A stretch of 5,835 bases of DNA from CAYRRR01 sp964426755 (GCA_964426755.1 CAYRRR010000034.1:1-5835); one strand, 5' to 3'; shown: positions 1 through 5,653, counted from the stretch's first letter. The notes: a model not told the origin generated them from the letters alone. Made by a program: numbers and translations.

Positions 1-2
1 AT

Positions 3-101
3 GCAGATGTTGACCCGGTTAGTGGAGAGACGAGTAGCCCACAGCTACTTGCATTAATATTTATATATGGCTCAATAATGACGTACTTGGTATATATGTA
101 G
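3..101 (+). CDS. C-terminal fragment of an unidentified membrane protein (5' end outside the window)
   Basis: One frame is open from the window edge to a TAG at 99-101 and gives 32 residues. The fragment starts polar and acidic (ADVDPVSGETSSPQ) and ends in a hydrophobic stretch of about 18 residues (LLALIFIYGSIMTYLVYM), which looks like a last transmembrane helix finishing at the C-terminus. The stop lies 2 bp before the ATG of the HAD gene, so the two are probably one transcript and translationally coupled. The family cannot be named from this tail. From memory, HAD phosphatases of the next gene's type often sit beside UbiA-like polyprenyl-phosphate phosphoribosyltransferases, which also end in a transmembrane helix. 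The tail is compatible with that but does not prove it. A competing short frame (1-57) has no supporting feature. Confidence 0.5.
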   Translation, partial: ADVDPVSGETSSPQLLALIFIYGSIMTYLVYM

Positions 102-103
102 TA

Positions 104-736
104 ATGAAAAAGTTAAATGTATATGATTTTGACCACACTATTTATCATGGTGATTGCATGTTTGATTTTTATTTTTTTTGTATTATGCAGAAACCCACCT
201 TATTACGGTACCTTCCGTATCAGTGCTGGTCTGCAGCATTATTTGTATTACGAATAAAAACAAGAACCGCACTTAAAAGCAGCTTTTTTGTGTTTTTGAA
301 TGGCATAGAAGACATCGATTCTTTGGTCAATTCATTTTGGGATCAACACATAGACAGGATTAAGCAGTGGTACTTGGTCCAAAAAAAGAGCACAGATGTA
401 ATAGTGACAGCTTCGCCATATTTCTTAGTGCGGCCTGTACTTGAGCAATTAGATATAAAAGCTCTCATTGCGACTAATATGGATGTTAAAACCGGTAAGA
501 TAACCGGAAAAAATTGTCGTGGAACAGAAAAACTCAAGCGCTTTAAAAGCGAACTGCCAAACGTTATCATAAACAAAATGTATTCCGATAGCTTATCGGA
601 TTTGCCGCTTCTTCGGCTTGCTCAAAGCCCCATTATTGTTTTAGGCAGCAGAATGTTTGAACTAGAGAGATATTTGAAGCTTGGGTGGTTTAGTAGGCGA
701 GTCCTGAAATTAAAGAGCCATTTACAGGGTAATTGA
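104..736 (+). CDS. HAD-superfamily hydrolase, subfamily IB-like (phosphoserine phosphatase-like phosphatase)
   Basis: This 210-residue protein carries the full HAD motif set. Motif I is D8-F-D10-H-T12, giving the nucleophile and the general acid/base aspartates. Motif II is T102-A-S104-P. A motif III lysine lies at about K143 or K145 after GKNCRG. Motif IV is YSDSLSDLP with D162 and D166 as Mg2+ ligands. The roughly 85 residues between motifs I and II are mostly helical-looking and form the C1 cap of subclass I. Length and motif spacing are normal, and no signal peptide is present. It should remove phosphate from a small molecule or a lipid-linked sugar phosphate in the cytosol; the substrate cannot be read from sequence. 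The ATG lacks a clear Shine-Dalgarno sequence but lies 2 bp after the upstream stop, which favours translational coupling. A role in dephosphorylating a polyprenyl-phosphoribose phosphate is a guess from remembered gene neighbourhoods. Its last 15 bp overlap the end of the opposing minus-strand gene. Confidence 0.85.
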   Translation: MKKLNVYDFDHTIYHGDCMFDFYFFCIMQKPTLLRYLPYQCWSAALFVLRIKTRTALKSSFFVFLNGIEDIDSLVNSFWDQHIDRIKQWYLVQKKSTDVIVTASPYFLVRPVLEQLDIKALIATNMDVKTGKITGKNCRGTEKLKRFKSELPNVIINKMYSDSLSDLPLLRLAQSPIIVLGSRMFELERYLKLGWFSRRVLKLKSHLQGN

Positions 737-2902
737 TCGTACATTGCCGATTGTAATATAGCGCCCGTTTATTAAAATTGAATTCCATATGGTATATGGT
801 CCCGGCTTATCAAACTTCACGATGCTGCTTAACTGCACAGTTTCGCCCGGCTGGATTATATCCGGGCCTATCCATGTTGCATCGTAATTATATTTGCCAT
901 AAAACCGAATCGGAATACCAAGTGCAGAATATTTGATTGGCTTCGATTCATTGTTCGTTATAGACGATACAACCGTAACGGCTTGTCCAGCTTGAAAGGG
1001 CGAACCATTGTTTAGGGTTATATGGCCTGCATTGGTAAGGTTTGGTATGCGAGGAAAGAGGGCAAACCCCCAGTTATTATAGTGAATATATTTTCCTTGG
1101 TAGGTAAAGGCAACCCAGGCATAAAGTGTTCTGGTGTCTTTAATGTTATGAATAAAGGTCGTAAATGATTTTTCTTCGCCAGGCGTGAATGTAACCTGGC
1201 CCTGCCAGCCAAAGTCATTATTAGTACCAGTATATGGATTATCATACCTGCCAACAACGCCAACTGCACCCAAAGTCATAGATACACCAGAATTATTTTT
1301 AAGTTTAAATTTGACAACCACATCTTCACCGACAGCTGGTGATAAGTTTGGTTTTTCTAAATAGGTGAGGCTAAAATTAGGTGTTGGTTGCGTAACGTTA
1401 AAATTTAAATTAGATGACAGTGCTGTATATTGGTCAGCTATCAGCCCCGATACCCACGCCTTATATGGACCCGGCTTATCGAAGGTGATTGTTCCAGAGA
1501 GTAACTGTGAGGCGTTGGGTTGTAGCATGCCGCCAGGCGGATTAACCCATACGGCATCGTAGTTGTATTTGTCATAGAACCTAACTGGTATACCAAGGGC
1601 ACTAGTATTAATCGGTACGGATTCGTTATTTTTGACAATAGTAGAAAGTGTTACGTTTTGCCCTGCAACAGGGTTGGGTACAGAAGAGCTTAGGGGGCTA
1701 GTTAGGCTTAACTTTGGGGTGCGAGCACTCATGTGTACGCCCCAATTATTATAGTGAACATACGTCCCTTGATAATTTATTGCCGGCCAAGCATAGAGCG
1801 ACCCAATGTCACGAACCGTAGTCGTAAAAGTATATTCTTGAGTTATGCCGGGCTGAAGAGTAACCTGACCTTGCCAGCCAAAGTCGCGGTTTGCACCGTT
1901 TAAGCTCCCGGCACGTCCTACGACTCCAATCGCATTCACCACAATACTTGCTGAGTGGTTATTTTTAAATGACACTGTATAGCTTACCGTTTGCCCTCTG
2001 GCTGGAGACAATGTTGGTTGTGATACAATTCGCATTGCCACATTGTTTATGATGGTTGAGCTAGGGTCGAACCAGGCTTCGTAAAAACGAACAAAATTAT
2101 AGCTACCAGTGTAGTAGCGTCCCGTATGACCATAGGTTGGCAAGCCATATGATCCCTGAGGATTATTATAAGCATGTGGAGTATAACAATAGAGTGACGA
2201 GGTCGCAGCGTTAGCAATGAAATGGGTTCTGTAGTGAATACCATCTTGATCTATAAAATCAACATTTTGGCCAGGATGCAAACTGGGGCGGTAGTATGCT
2301 TTGGCGGTACCACAAGNNNNNNNNNNNNNNNNNNNNNNNNNNNNNNNNNNNNNNNNNNNNNNNNCGCGTTCATAATGATAGCGCAGCACCCACACGCCGC
2401 TATCTATTTGATAAAAGAAAGTTGAAGCACCGCAACCACCACTGGTCGGGCAGCCATATCCCATTGCTTGGTTGATTTGCCAGGAAGTTGGGTTCGCAGC
2501 TGTTACCAAGCTTTGTTCTTTCTGAAGCGTTGCAAGCACAACCTTTGGACTTACACCGTATATTTGCGAAGCATAGTAGATTATATGTGACGCGGGAATA
2601 GATTGATCGCAAGGCGCTCCAACTGCCGTATACCACTGCCGTTCTAAGCTGTCTTGTCCATAGCAGTTTAAAACAAAGTTCATGCTAGCTATGCCCGCTC
2701 CTTTACTAGCCAAGAAGCTTTGAATTTGTGAAGCATTCATTGAGTTGGAGTCTAAAAATGCGCCATTATCAATTAACCTGCCTCCATCGTAGGCAGCGCT
2801 AACCTTCTGTGCACGTACAGCATGCGCAAAAAGCAACAAGAACCCGCACGCCATGGAGACAATTAGGATTTGCAATGTCGATAATCTAAGTACTGCCTTC
2901 AT
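722..2902 (-). CDS. Secreted lysozyme-like (putative peptidoglycan-acting) protein with four Ig-like repeats; contains an assembly gap
   Basis: The protein has 726 residues. Residues 1-31 are a signal peptide: K2 and R6, a hydrophobic core at about 10-25, and likely cleavage after VRA31 (or AHA28). Residues about 40-280 match a family I recall from Saccharibacteria and Actinobacteria, with SMNASQIQSFLASKG (54-68), VSPKVVLATLQKEQSL (117-132) and later SLYCYTPH. E129 in LQKEQSL sits where GH23/GH73-type enzymes carry their catalytic glutamate, so muralytic activity is plausible but unproven. Cysteines C80, C98, C151, C157, C197 and C239 could form disulfides outside the cell. Residues about 288-726 are four beta-rich repeats of about 105 residues, in the order A-B-A-B. 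There is no LPXTG motif and no C-terminal membrane segment. Seventeen residues (180-196) are unknown because of Ns. The ATG lies 1 bp after the stop of the upstream gene, with a weak AAGG about 10 nt before it, so the two are coupled. Export and architecture are well supported; function is inferred. Confidence 0.85.
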   Translation of the reverse strand: MKAVLRLSTLQILIVSMACGFLLLFAHAVRAQKVSAAYDGGRLIDNGAFLDSNSMNASQIQSFLASKGAGIASMNFVLNCYGQDSLERQWYTAVGAPCDQSIPASHIIYYASQIYGVSPKVVLATLQKEQSLVTAANPTSWQINQAMGYGCPTSGGCGASTFFYQIDSGVWVLRYHYERXXXXXXXXXXXXXXXXXCGTAKAYYRPSLHPGQNVDFIDQDGIHYRTHFIANAATSSLYCYTPHAYNNPQGSYGLPTYGHTGRYYTGSYNFVRFYEAWFDPSSTIINNVAMRIVSQPTLSPARGQTVSYTVSFKNNHSASIVVNAIGVVGRAGSLNGANRDFGWQGQVTLQPGITQEYTFTTTVRDIGSLYAWPAINYQGTYVHYNNWGVHMSARTPKLSLTSPLSSSVPNPVAGQNVTLSTIVKNNESVPINTSALGIPVRFYDKYNYDAVWVNPPGGMLQPNASQLLSGTITFDKPGPYKAWVSGLIADQYTALSSNLNFNVTQPTPNFSLTYLEKPNLSPAVGEDVVVKFKLKNNSGVSMTLGAVGVVGRYDNPYTGTNNDFGWQGQVTFTPGEEKSFTTFIHNIKDTRTLYAWVAFTYQGKYIHYNNWGFALFPRIPNLTNAGHITLNNGSPFQAGQAVTVVSSITNNESKPIKYSALGIPIRFYGKYNYDATWIGPDIIQPGETVQLSSIVKFDKPGPYTIWNSILINGRYITIGNVRSITL
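725..1381 (-). repeat. Second A-B pair of Ig-like repeats (residues 508-726, to the C-terminus)
   Basis: Unit A2 (about 508-614) repeats DFGWQGQVTFTPG and YQGKYIHYNNWG. Unit B2 (about 618-726) repeats ALGIPIRFYGKYNYDATW and FDKPGPYTIW. The pair is 219 residues against 220 for the first, so the tandem is in register. Similarity is visible in the DNA too: the block encoding FGWQGQV reads tgccagccaaagtc on the plus strand in both copies. The DNA between the conserved blocks has diverged, so the duplication is not very recent. The protein ends right after the last predicted strand. Confidence 0.8.
1382..2041 (-). repeat. First A-B pair of Ig-like repeats (residues 288-507 of the secreted protein)
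   Basis: Unit A1 (about 288-392) carries the signatures DFGWQGQVTLQPG and YQGTYVHYNNWG. Unit B1 (about 395-503) carries ALGIPVRFYDKYNYDAVW and FDKPGPYKAW. A and B also resemble each other: both have P..GQ.V, then .KNN.S, then A.G, then LQP, then Y.AW at matching spacing. They therefore look like diverged copies of one Ig-like or CARDB-like beta-sandwich fold. The pair is repeated directly in the adjacent 657 bp. Confidence 0.8.
2317..2364. other. Assembly gap (48 Ns) inside the secreted-protein gene
   Basis: There is an unbroken run of 48 N. Its length is a multiple of three, and the reading frame and family resemblance continue on both sides (RYHYER before the gap, CGTAKAYYRPS after it). 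The gene is therefore probably intact with about 16-17 unread residues. The true gap length may differ from the number of Ns. Confidence 0.98.
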
Positions 2903-2903
2903 G

Positions 2904-3497
2904 TCATTTAAGCCTTAAGGGTATTTCTATATTGCTATATTCAACACCGTCGGCATGGGCTGCAAAAATATCGAGGCGACCTTCAGTGGCTGATGTTGAA
3001 AATTTTAAAGTTCCTGAAAAGTTACCGTTAATAACCTGCAAATCCCCTCCTGCGATTACACCGCTTACGCTATCAATAAGTCGATAAGAGACAGTCGGGA
3101 GAGAAGATTTACCCACTACAGCAACACCCGAATTAATAATGGTATTTTTTTTAGGAGTATAAAGCGTAATTTGACCAGTGTTTGACACTATTGGATCAGT
3201 TGTGTCGGTTCCGGCTATTATGGAGCCGTTGTTATCAACGATTTCGCCACTGCCATCATTTTCATTAATTGAATTACCAGGCTGTCTATCATTACCAGCA
3301 CTGAAATCGTCTTGAGCAGTCGGAGCAGTGCTCGTTGTTTGTGCGGTTTCGTCTTCGCTCGGTGCTTTTGAGTCGTACAAATTAATAATGTTTTTGTTTT
3401 CCATAAAAAATAATACAAGGAAAATTATTAGAACTAGCGCTATGGCTACTAATAATTTTCTATTGTGGCGATGTAGGCTTGATCTAATCTTATGCAT
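2904..3497 (-). CDS. Single-pass membrane protein with low-complexity linker and Gmad2-like (Ig-like) extracellular domain
   Basis: I choose the ATG at 3497 (197 residues). A longer reading from TTG at 3557 would put the -35 and -10 elements of the gene's own promoter inside the coding region. Residues 1-14 are basic (HKIRSSLHRHNRK). Residues about 15-32 are one transmembrane helix (LLVAIALVLIIFLVLFFM), giving an N-in, C-out topology. Residues about 42-105 are a polar linker rich in S, T, D, N and G. Residues about 108-197 look like a small beta-sandwich with the pattern LYTPKKNTIINSGVAVVGKS, then GDLQVINGNFSGTLKF, then IEIPLRL. This resembles the Gmad2 immunoglobulin-like domain known from spore-germination and CPR surface proteins; the match is by eye. 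It ends 1 bp before the ATG of the secreted protein, so the two are co-transcribed and probably act together at the cell surface. The specific function is unknown. Confidence 0.75.
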   Translation of the reverse strand: MHKIRSSLHRHNRKLLVAIALVLIIFLVLFFMENKNIINLYDSKAPSEDETAQTTSTAPTAQDDFSAGNDRQPGNSINENDGSGEIVDNNGSIIAGTDTTDPIVSNTGQITLYTPKKNTIINSGVAVVGKSSLPTVSYRLIDSVSGVIAGGDLQVINGNFSGTLKFSTSATEGRLDIFAAHADGVEYSNIEIPLRLK

Positions 3498-3524
3498 AGT
3501 TTTTATTTTAAATAGAACAGTTAA

Positions 3525-3553
3525 ATTATAGTGTTTTAGGAGGTGTAAGTCAA
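3525..3553 (-). promoter_or_regulatory. Sigma70-type promoter of the minus-strand surface-protein operon
   Basis: Read on the minus strand, TTGACT (3553-3548) and TATAAT (3530-3525) are separated by exactly 17 bp. This is a near-perfect housekeeping promoter. Transcription should start near 3518, leaving a leader of about 20 nt before the ATG at 3497. That leader is A/T-rich with no Shine-Dalgarno sequence. Confidence 0.8.
3538..3545 (+). promoter_or_regulatory. Perfect Shine-Dalgarno-like motif on the plus strand upstream of prs
   Basis: AGGAGGTG is a full anti-16S match in an AT-rich intergenic region. It lies 12 nt before a GTG (3558) and 27 nt before an ATG (3573) of a short frame running into prs. 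It also lies inside the spacer of the opposing promoter, so it may be coincidence. It is too far from the prs ATG at 3623 to serve that start directly. Confidence 0.35.
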
Positions 3554-3557
3554 TCAA

Positions 3558-3623
3558 GTGACTAGGGTCATTATGACAACAAAAAAGATTTTTGCATCAT
3601 ATATACTTAATGTAGAAGACTAA
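3558..3623 (+). CDS. Possible leader peptide overlapping the prs start (TAATG)
   Basis: A 21-codon frame starts at GTG 3558, or 16 codons from ATG 3573 (MTTKKIFASYILNVED). It ends with TAA at 3621-3623, whose last base is the first base of the prs ATG. This TAATG arrangement is typical of translational coupling, and AGGAGGTG lies upstream. Against it: the spacing from the Shine-Dalgarno motif to either start is long, the peptide resembles nothing I know, and a candidate prs -10 lies inside the frame. No strong plus-strand promoter precedes it; TTGATC (3479-3484), a 17 bp spacer and TTTATT (3502-3507) is a weak candidate. Confidence 0.25.
   Translation: MTRVIMTTKKIFASYILNVED
3602..3607 (+). 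promoter_or_regulatory. Candidate -10 element for prs
   Basis: TATACT matches the -10 consensus at five of six positions. No good -35 lies 16-18 bp upstream, and there is no extended TG. Transcription from here would begin near 3614, leaving only about 9 nt before the prs ATG, so the mRNA would be almost leaderless. This is an alternative to transcription from further upstream through the possible leader frame. Confidence 0.3.
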
Positions 3624-4579
3624 TGGAATCGCAACTAAAACTTATTTCTGGTCGTACTCACCTAAAGCTAGCACAGTCAGTCGCAGCGTTGCTGCAAATC
3701 AATCTCACTAACGTAAGCTTGGGCACATTTGCTAATAGTGAGATTTGCGTAAGCATTGATGAGTCTGTACGAGGAGATGATATTTTTATATTGCAATCGC
3801 ACTTTGGTGATGTAAATACTGCGATTATGGAGCAGGCAATAATGATCGATGCCGCTAAGCGTGCTTCTGCCAAGTCCATTACTGCGGTTTGTCCGTTTAT
3901 GGCGTACGCACGGCAAGATCGTAAAGCAGGAGGCCGCGAACCCATATCGGCTCGTCTAGTGGTTGATATTCTGGCTAACGCAGGAGCAGACCGCATATTA
4001 AGTATTGATCTTCACACCGGTCAAATCCAAGGTTTTATGGATGGTCCATTTGATCACCTCGTTGCACGCCCCTTGTTTGTCGCGTATTTAGCTAAGACTT
4101 TTACGGCTAAAGATCTTGTGATAGTTTCGCCGGATGCCGGTCGTGTAAAGGCAGCGGAGCGGTATAGCACTGCCCTGAACTGCGAAATAGCAATCATTCA
4201 TAAGCATCGTTCAGTTGAGAAAAAAAATGCGGTTGAGGCAAAGCACTTAATTGGCGAGGTTAAAGGGAAGATTTGTATCTTAACCGACGACATGATCGAT
4301 ACAGGAGGTACTATTTGCGCGGCGGCCGACTTACTTGCTGCACGTGGCGCGAAAGCAATTTATGCAATTACCACGCACGGGCTATTCTCTGGAGCGGCAA
4401 AAGAACGAATTAAAAACTCATTCTTTAATAAAATAATAACGACTGATACCGTTCCGCAGGAAGACAGCATCGATAAAGTTGAGGTACTTTCAGTAGCGCC
4501 TATAATTGCGAATGCAATAAAAGCTATTCATAATCGCGACTCTGTCTCTTCTATCTTTGATGGCGACAACCAATTCTAG
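3623..4579 (+). CDS. prs: Ribose-phosphate pyrophosphokinase (PRPP synthetase)
   Basis: This enzyme makes 5-phosphoribosyl-1-pyrophosphate from ribose 5-phosphate and ATP in the cytosol. PRPP feeds nucleotide salvage and, in some bacteria, polyprenyl-phosphoribose synthesis. The 318-residue length is normal. Visible landmarks: LKLISGRTH at the N-terminus; FANSE (36-40) at the adenine site, where many bacteria have F-x-DGE; the catalytic flexible loop YARQDRKAGGREP (95-107); SIDLHTGQIQGF (127-138) with H131; VSPDAGRV (168-175) with D171; the PRPP-binding loop DDMIDTGGT (222-230); and SVSSIFDG near the C-terminus. DAGRV, HTGQIQGF-DGP-DHL and the SVSSIFDG tail resemble the actinobacterial form more than the E. 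coli or Bacillus form. The ATG shares its first base with the stop of a possible leader frame and has only a weak GAAGA before it. It is divergent from the surface operon and convergent with galE. Confidence 0.96.
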   Translation: MESQLKLISGRTHLKLAQSVAALLQINLTNVSLGTFANSEICVSIDESVRGDDIFILQSHFGDVNTAIMEQAIMIDAAKRASAKSITAVCPFMAYARQDRKAGGREPISARLVVDILANAGADRILSIDLHTGQIQGFMDGPFDHLVARPLFVAYLAKTFTAKDLVIVSPDAGRVKAAERYSTALNCEIAIIHKHRSVEKKNAVEAKHLIGEVKGKICILTDDMIDTGGTICAAADLLAARGAKAIYAITTHGLFSGAAKERIKNSFFNKIITTDTVPQEDSIDKVEVLSVAPIIANAIKAIHNRDSVSSIFDGDNQF

Positions 4580-4624
4580 TACATTATTAAATCAAAAAAT
4601 CGCCAACTTACTTCATTATTATTC
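4580..4624. other. Short convergent intergenic region between prs and galE
   Basis: These 45 bp separate two stop codons that face each other. The only inverted repeat seen is TGGCGA (4561-4566) with TCGCCA (4600-4605), with a 33-nt loop and no U-tract that would make a classic terminator. I see no convincing intrinsic terminator on either strand. Confidence 0.6.
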
Positions 4625-5638
4625 CTATTTCGTTATATTTTGTTGCCAACGCCACGCGTCCCTTAAAGCATCTTCTAATGTAAGCCTAGCTCTCCAATTT
4701 AGAAGACTCTCGGCTTTTTTCACATTTGCATAAATAGAGACAATATCACCTGGACGTCGAGGTCCAAACTTGTGCGGTACCAATATCTTGTTTACTTTTT
4801 CAAAAGTCTCAATTATTTCAAGCACGCTATTGCCTTTGCCGGTTCCTATATTGACGGTATCATAAAAGCCTGCTGACTTTGCAAAGGCGAGTTCGAGGGC
4901 TCTGATATGAGCTTGTGCCAGATCGACAACATGAATGTAATCTCTAATACATGTTCCATCGCGTGTAGGATAGTTGTTGCCATAAACTGTTACGCTGGAA
5001 CGGAGTCCCGCTGCTGTTTGTGTCACAAAAGGTATCAAGTTAGCAGGCGTGCCTCGTGGCAATTCACCGATGAGCCCGCTTTGATGAGCGCCTATCGGGT
5101 TGAAGTAGCGCAACGAAAGAGCAGATAGGTGATTGCTGACACGGACACTATCTTGAATAATTTGTTCACCTATTTGTTTGCTGGCTCCATATGGTGATGT
5201 TGCTGGTTTAAGGGGTGATTCTTCAGTAATAGGTAGTTTATCCGGCTCTCCATAGACCGTGCATGAAGATGAAAAAACGAAGGCTTTTATATTACGACTG
5301 TTCATACAGTCAAGCAATGTCAGTAAACCACCAACATTATTTTGGTAATATGATAGAGGTTTTTTTATGGACTCATCAACTGCTTTGTAGGCAGCAAAAT
5401 GAATCACCCCATCTATCCGATCACGTTCAATTATACGTAAAAGCTTATTTTTATTTGTGTAGTCATCTTCGTAGAAGGCTGGTTTTGTGCCGGTAATTTT
5501 TTTGATCTGGTCGACAACATGTTTATCTGAATTATGTAAATTATCAATAATGACCGGCTCATAGCCTGCATTCAGAAGCTCTACAACAGTGTGGGAGCCA
5601 ATGAATCCAGTCCCGCCCGTAACAAGAATTTTTTTCAA
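4625..5638 (-). CDS. galE: UDP-glucose 4-epimerase (GalE family)
   Basis: This is an extended short-chain dehydrogenase/reductase that interconverts UDP-glucose and UDP-galactose, and in some members the N-acetyl forms, using bound NAD. I start it at TTG 5638 (337 residues). GAAGGAG lies 8 nt upstream, and translation then begins MKKILVTGGTGFIG, the usual family start. Starting at ATG 5683 would add 15 unneeded residues and bury the promoter. Landmarks: Rossmann glycines G8, G11 and G14; D32-N33; HFAAYKAVDES (80-90); SSSCTVYG (123-130) with the catalytic Ser/Thr near 125; Y150-x-x-x-K154; RYFNPIGAH (177-185); TRDGTCIRDYIHV (225-237); and RRPGD (294-298). I302 aligns with E. coli Tyr299, a residue that restricts substrate size, so activity on UDP-GlcNAc/GalNAc is possible. 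It is convergent with prs and probably monocistronic. Its products would feed cell-surface glycans. Confidence 0.95.
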   Translation of the reverse strand: MKKILVTGGTGFIGSHTVVELLNAGYEPVIIDNLHNSDKHVVDQIKKITGTKPAFYEDDYTNKNKLLRIIERDRIDGVIHFAAYKAVDESIKKPLSYYQNNVGGLLTLLDCMNSRNIKAFVFSSSCTVYGEPDKLPITEESPLKPATSPYGASKQIGEQIIQDSVRVSNHLSALSLRYFNPIGAHQSGLIGELPRGTPANLIPFVTQTAAGLRSSVTVYGNNYPTRDGTCIRDYIHVVDLAQAHIRALELAFAKSAGFYDTVNIGTGKGNSVLEIIETFEKVNKILVPHKFGPRRPGDIVSIYANVKKAESLLNWRARLTLEDALRDAWRWQQNITK

Positions 5639-5646
5639 AATAATCG

Positions 5647-5653
5647 CTCCTTC
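5647..5653 (-). promoter_or_regulatory. Ribosome binding site that sets the galE start at TTG
   Basis: On the minus strand GAAGGAG is followed by 8 nt and then TTG AAA AAA ATT. It is the strongest Shine-Dalgarno sequence before any gene start here with proper spacing. It lies inside the longer reading frame from ATG 5683, which argues that this ATG is not used. Confidence 0.8.

Noticed and set aside
1..57. Alternative plus-strand frame at the left edge starting with ATG
   Set aside because: It gives an 18-residue basic peptide without features, while the frame ending at 101 is open from the edge, ends in a transmembrane-like helix and stops 2 bp before the next gene.
741..756. Imperfect stem TACATT-GCCG-ATTGTA after the HAD stop
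   Set aside because: The stem is short with a mismatch and no U-tract, and it overlaps coding sequence of the minus-strand gene.
785..799. Inverted repeat CCATAT-GGT-ATATGG just past the HAD gene, considered as a terminator
   Set aside because: It is a weak AT-rich 6-bp stem without a following U-tract, and it lies inside the coding sequence of the last Ig-like repeat, where it encodes conserved residues near FDKPGPY.
1365..1562. Open frames antisense or out of frame to the large genes (for example plus-strand 1365-1562 and minus-strand 3658-3996)
   Set aside because: They lie wholly inside well-supported genes, lack ribosome binding sites and domain signatures, and their compositions look like shadows.
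2840..2854. SMAC19 in the signal peptide as a lipoprotein lipobox
   Set aside because: The -3 position is Ser rather than Leu/Val/Ile, and the hydrophobic core continues past the cysteine. An ordinary signal-peptidase cleavage after VRA or AHA fits better.
4561..4605. TGGCGA/TCGCCA inverted repeat at the end of prs as an intrinsic terminator
   Set aside because: The loop is 33 nt, the stem only 6 bp, and no run of T follows.
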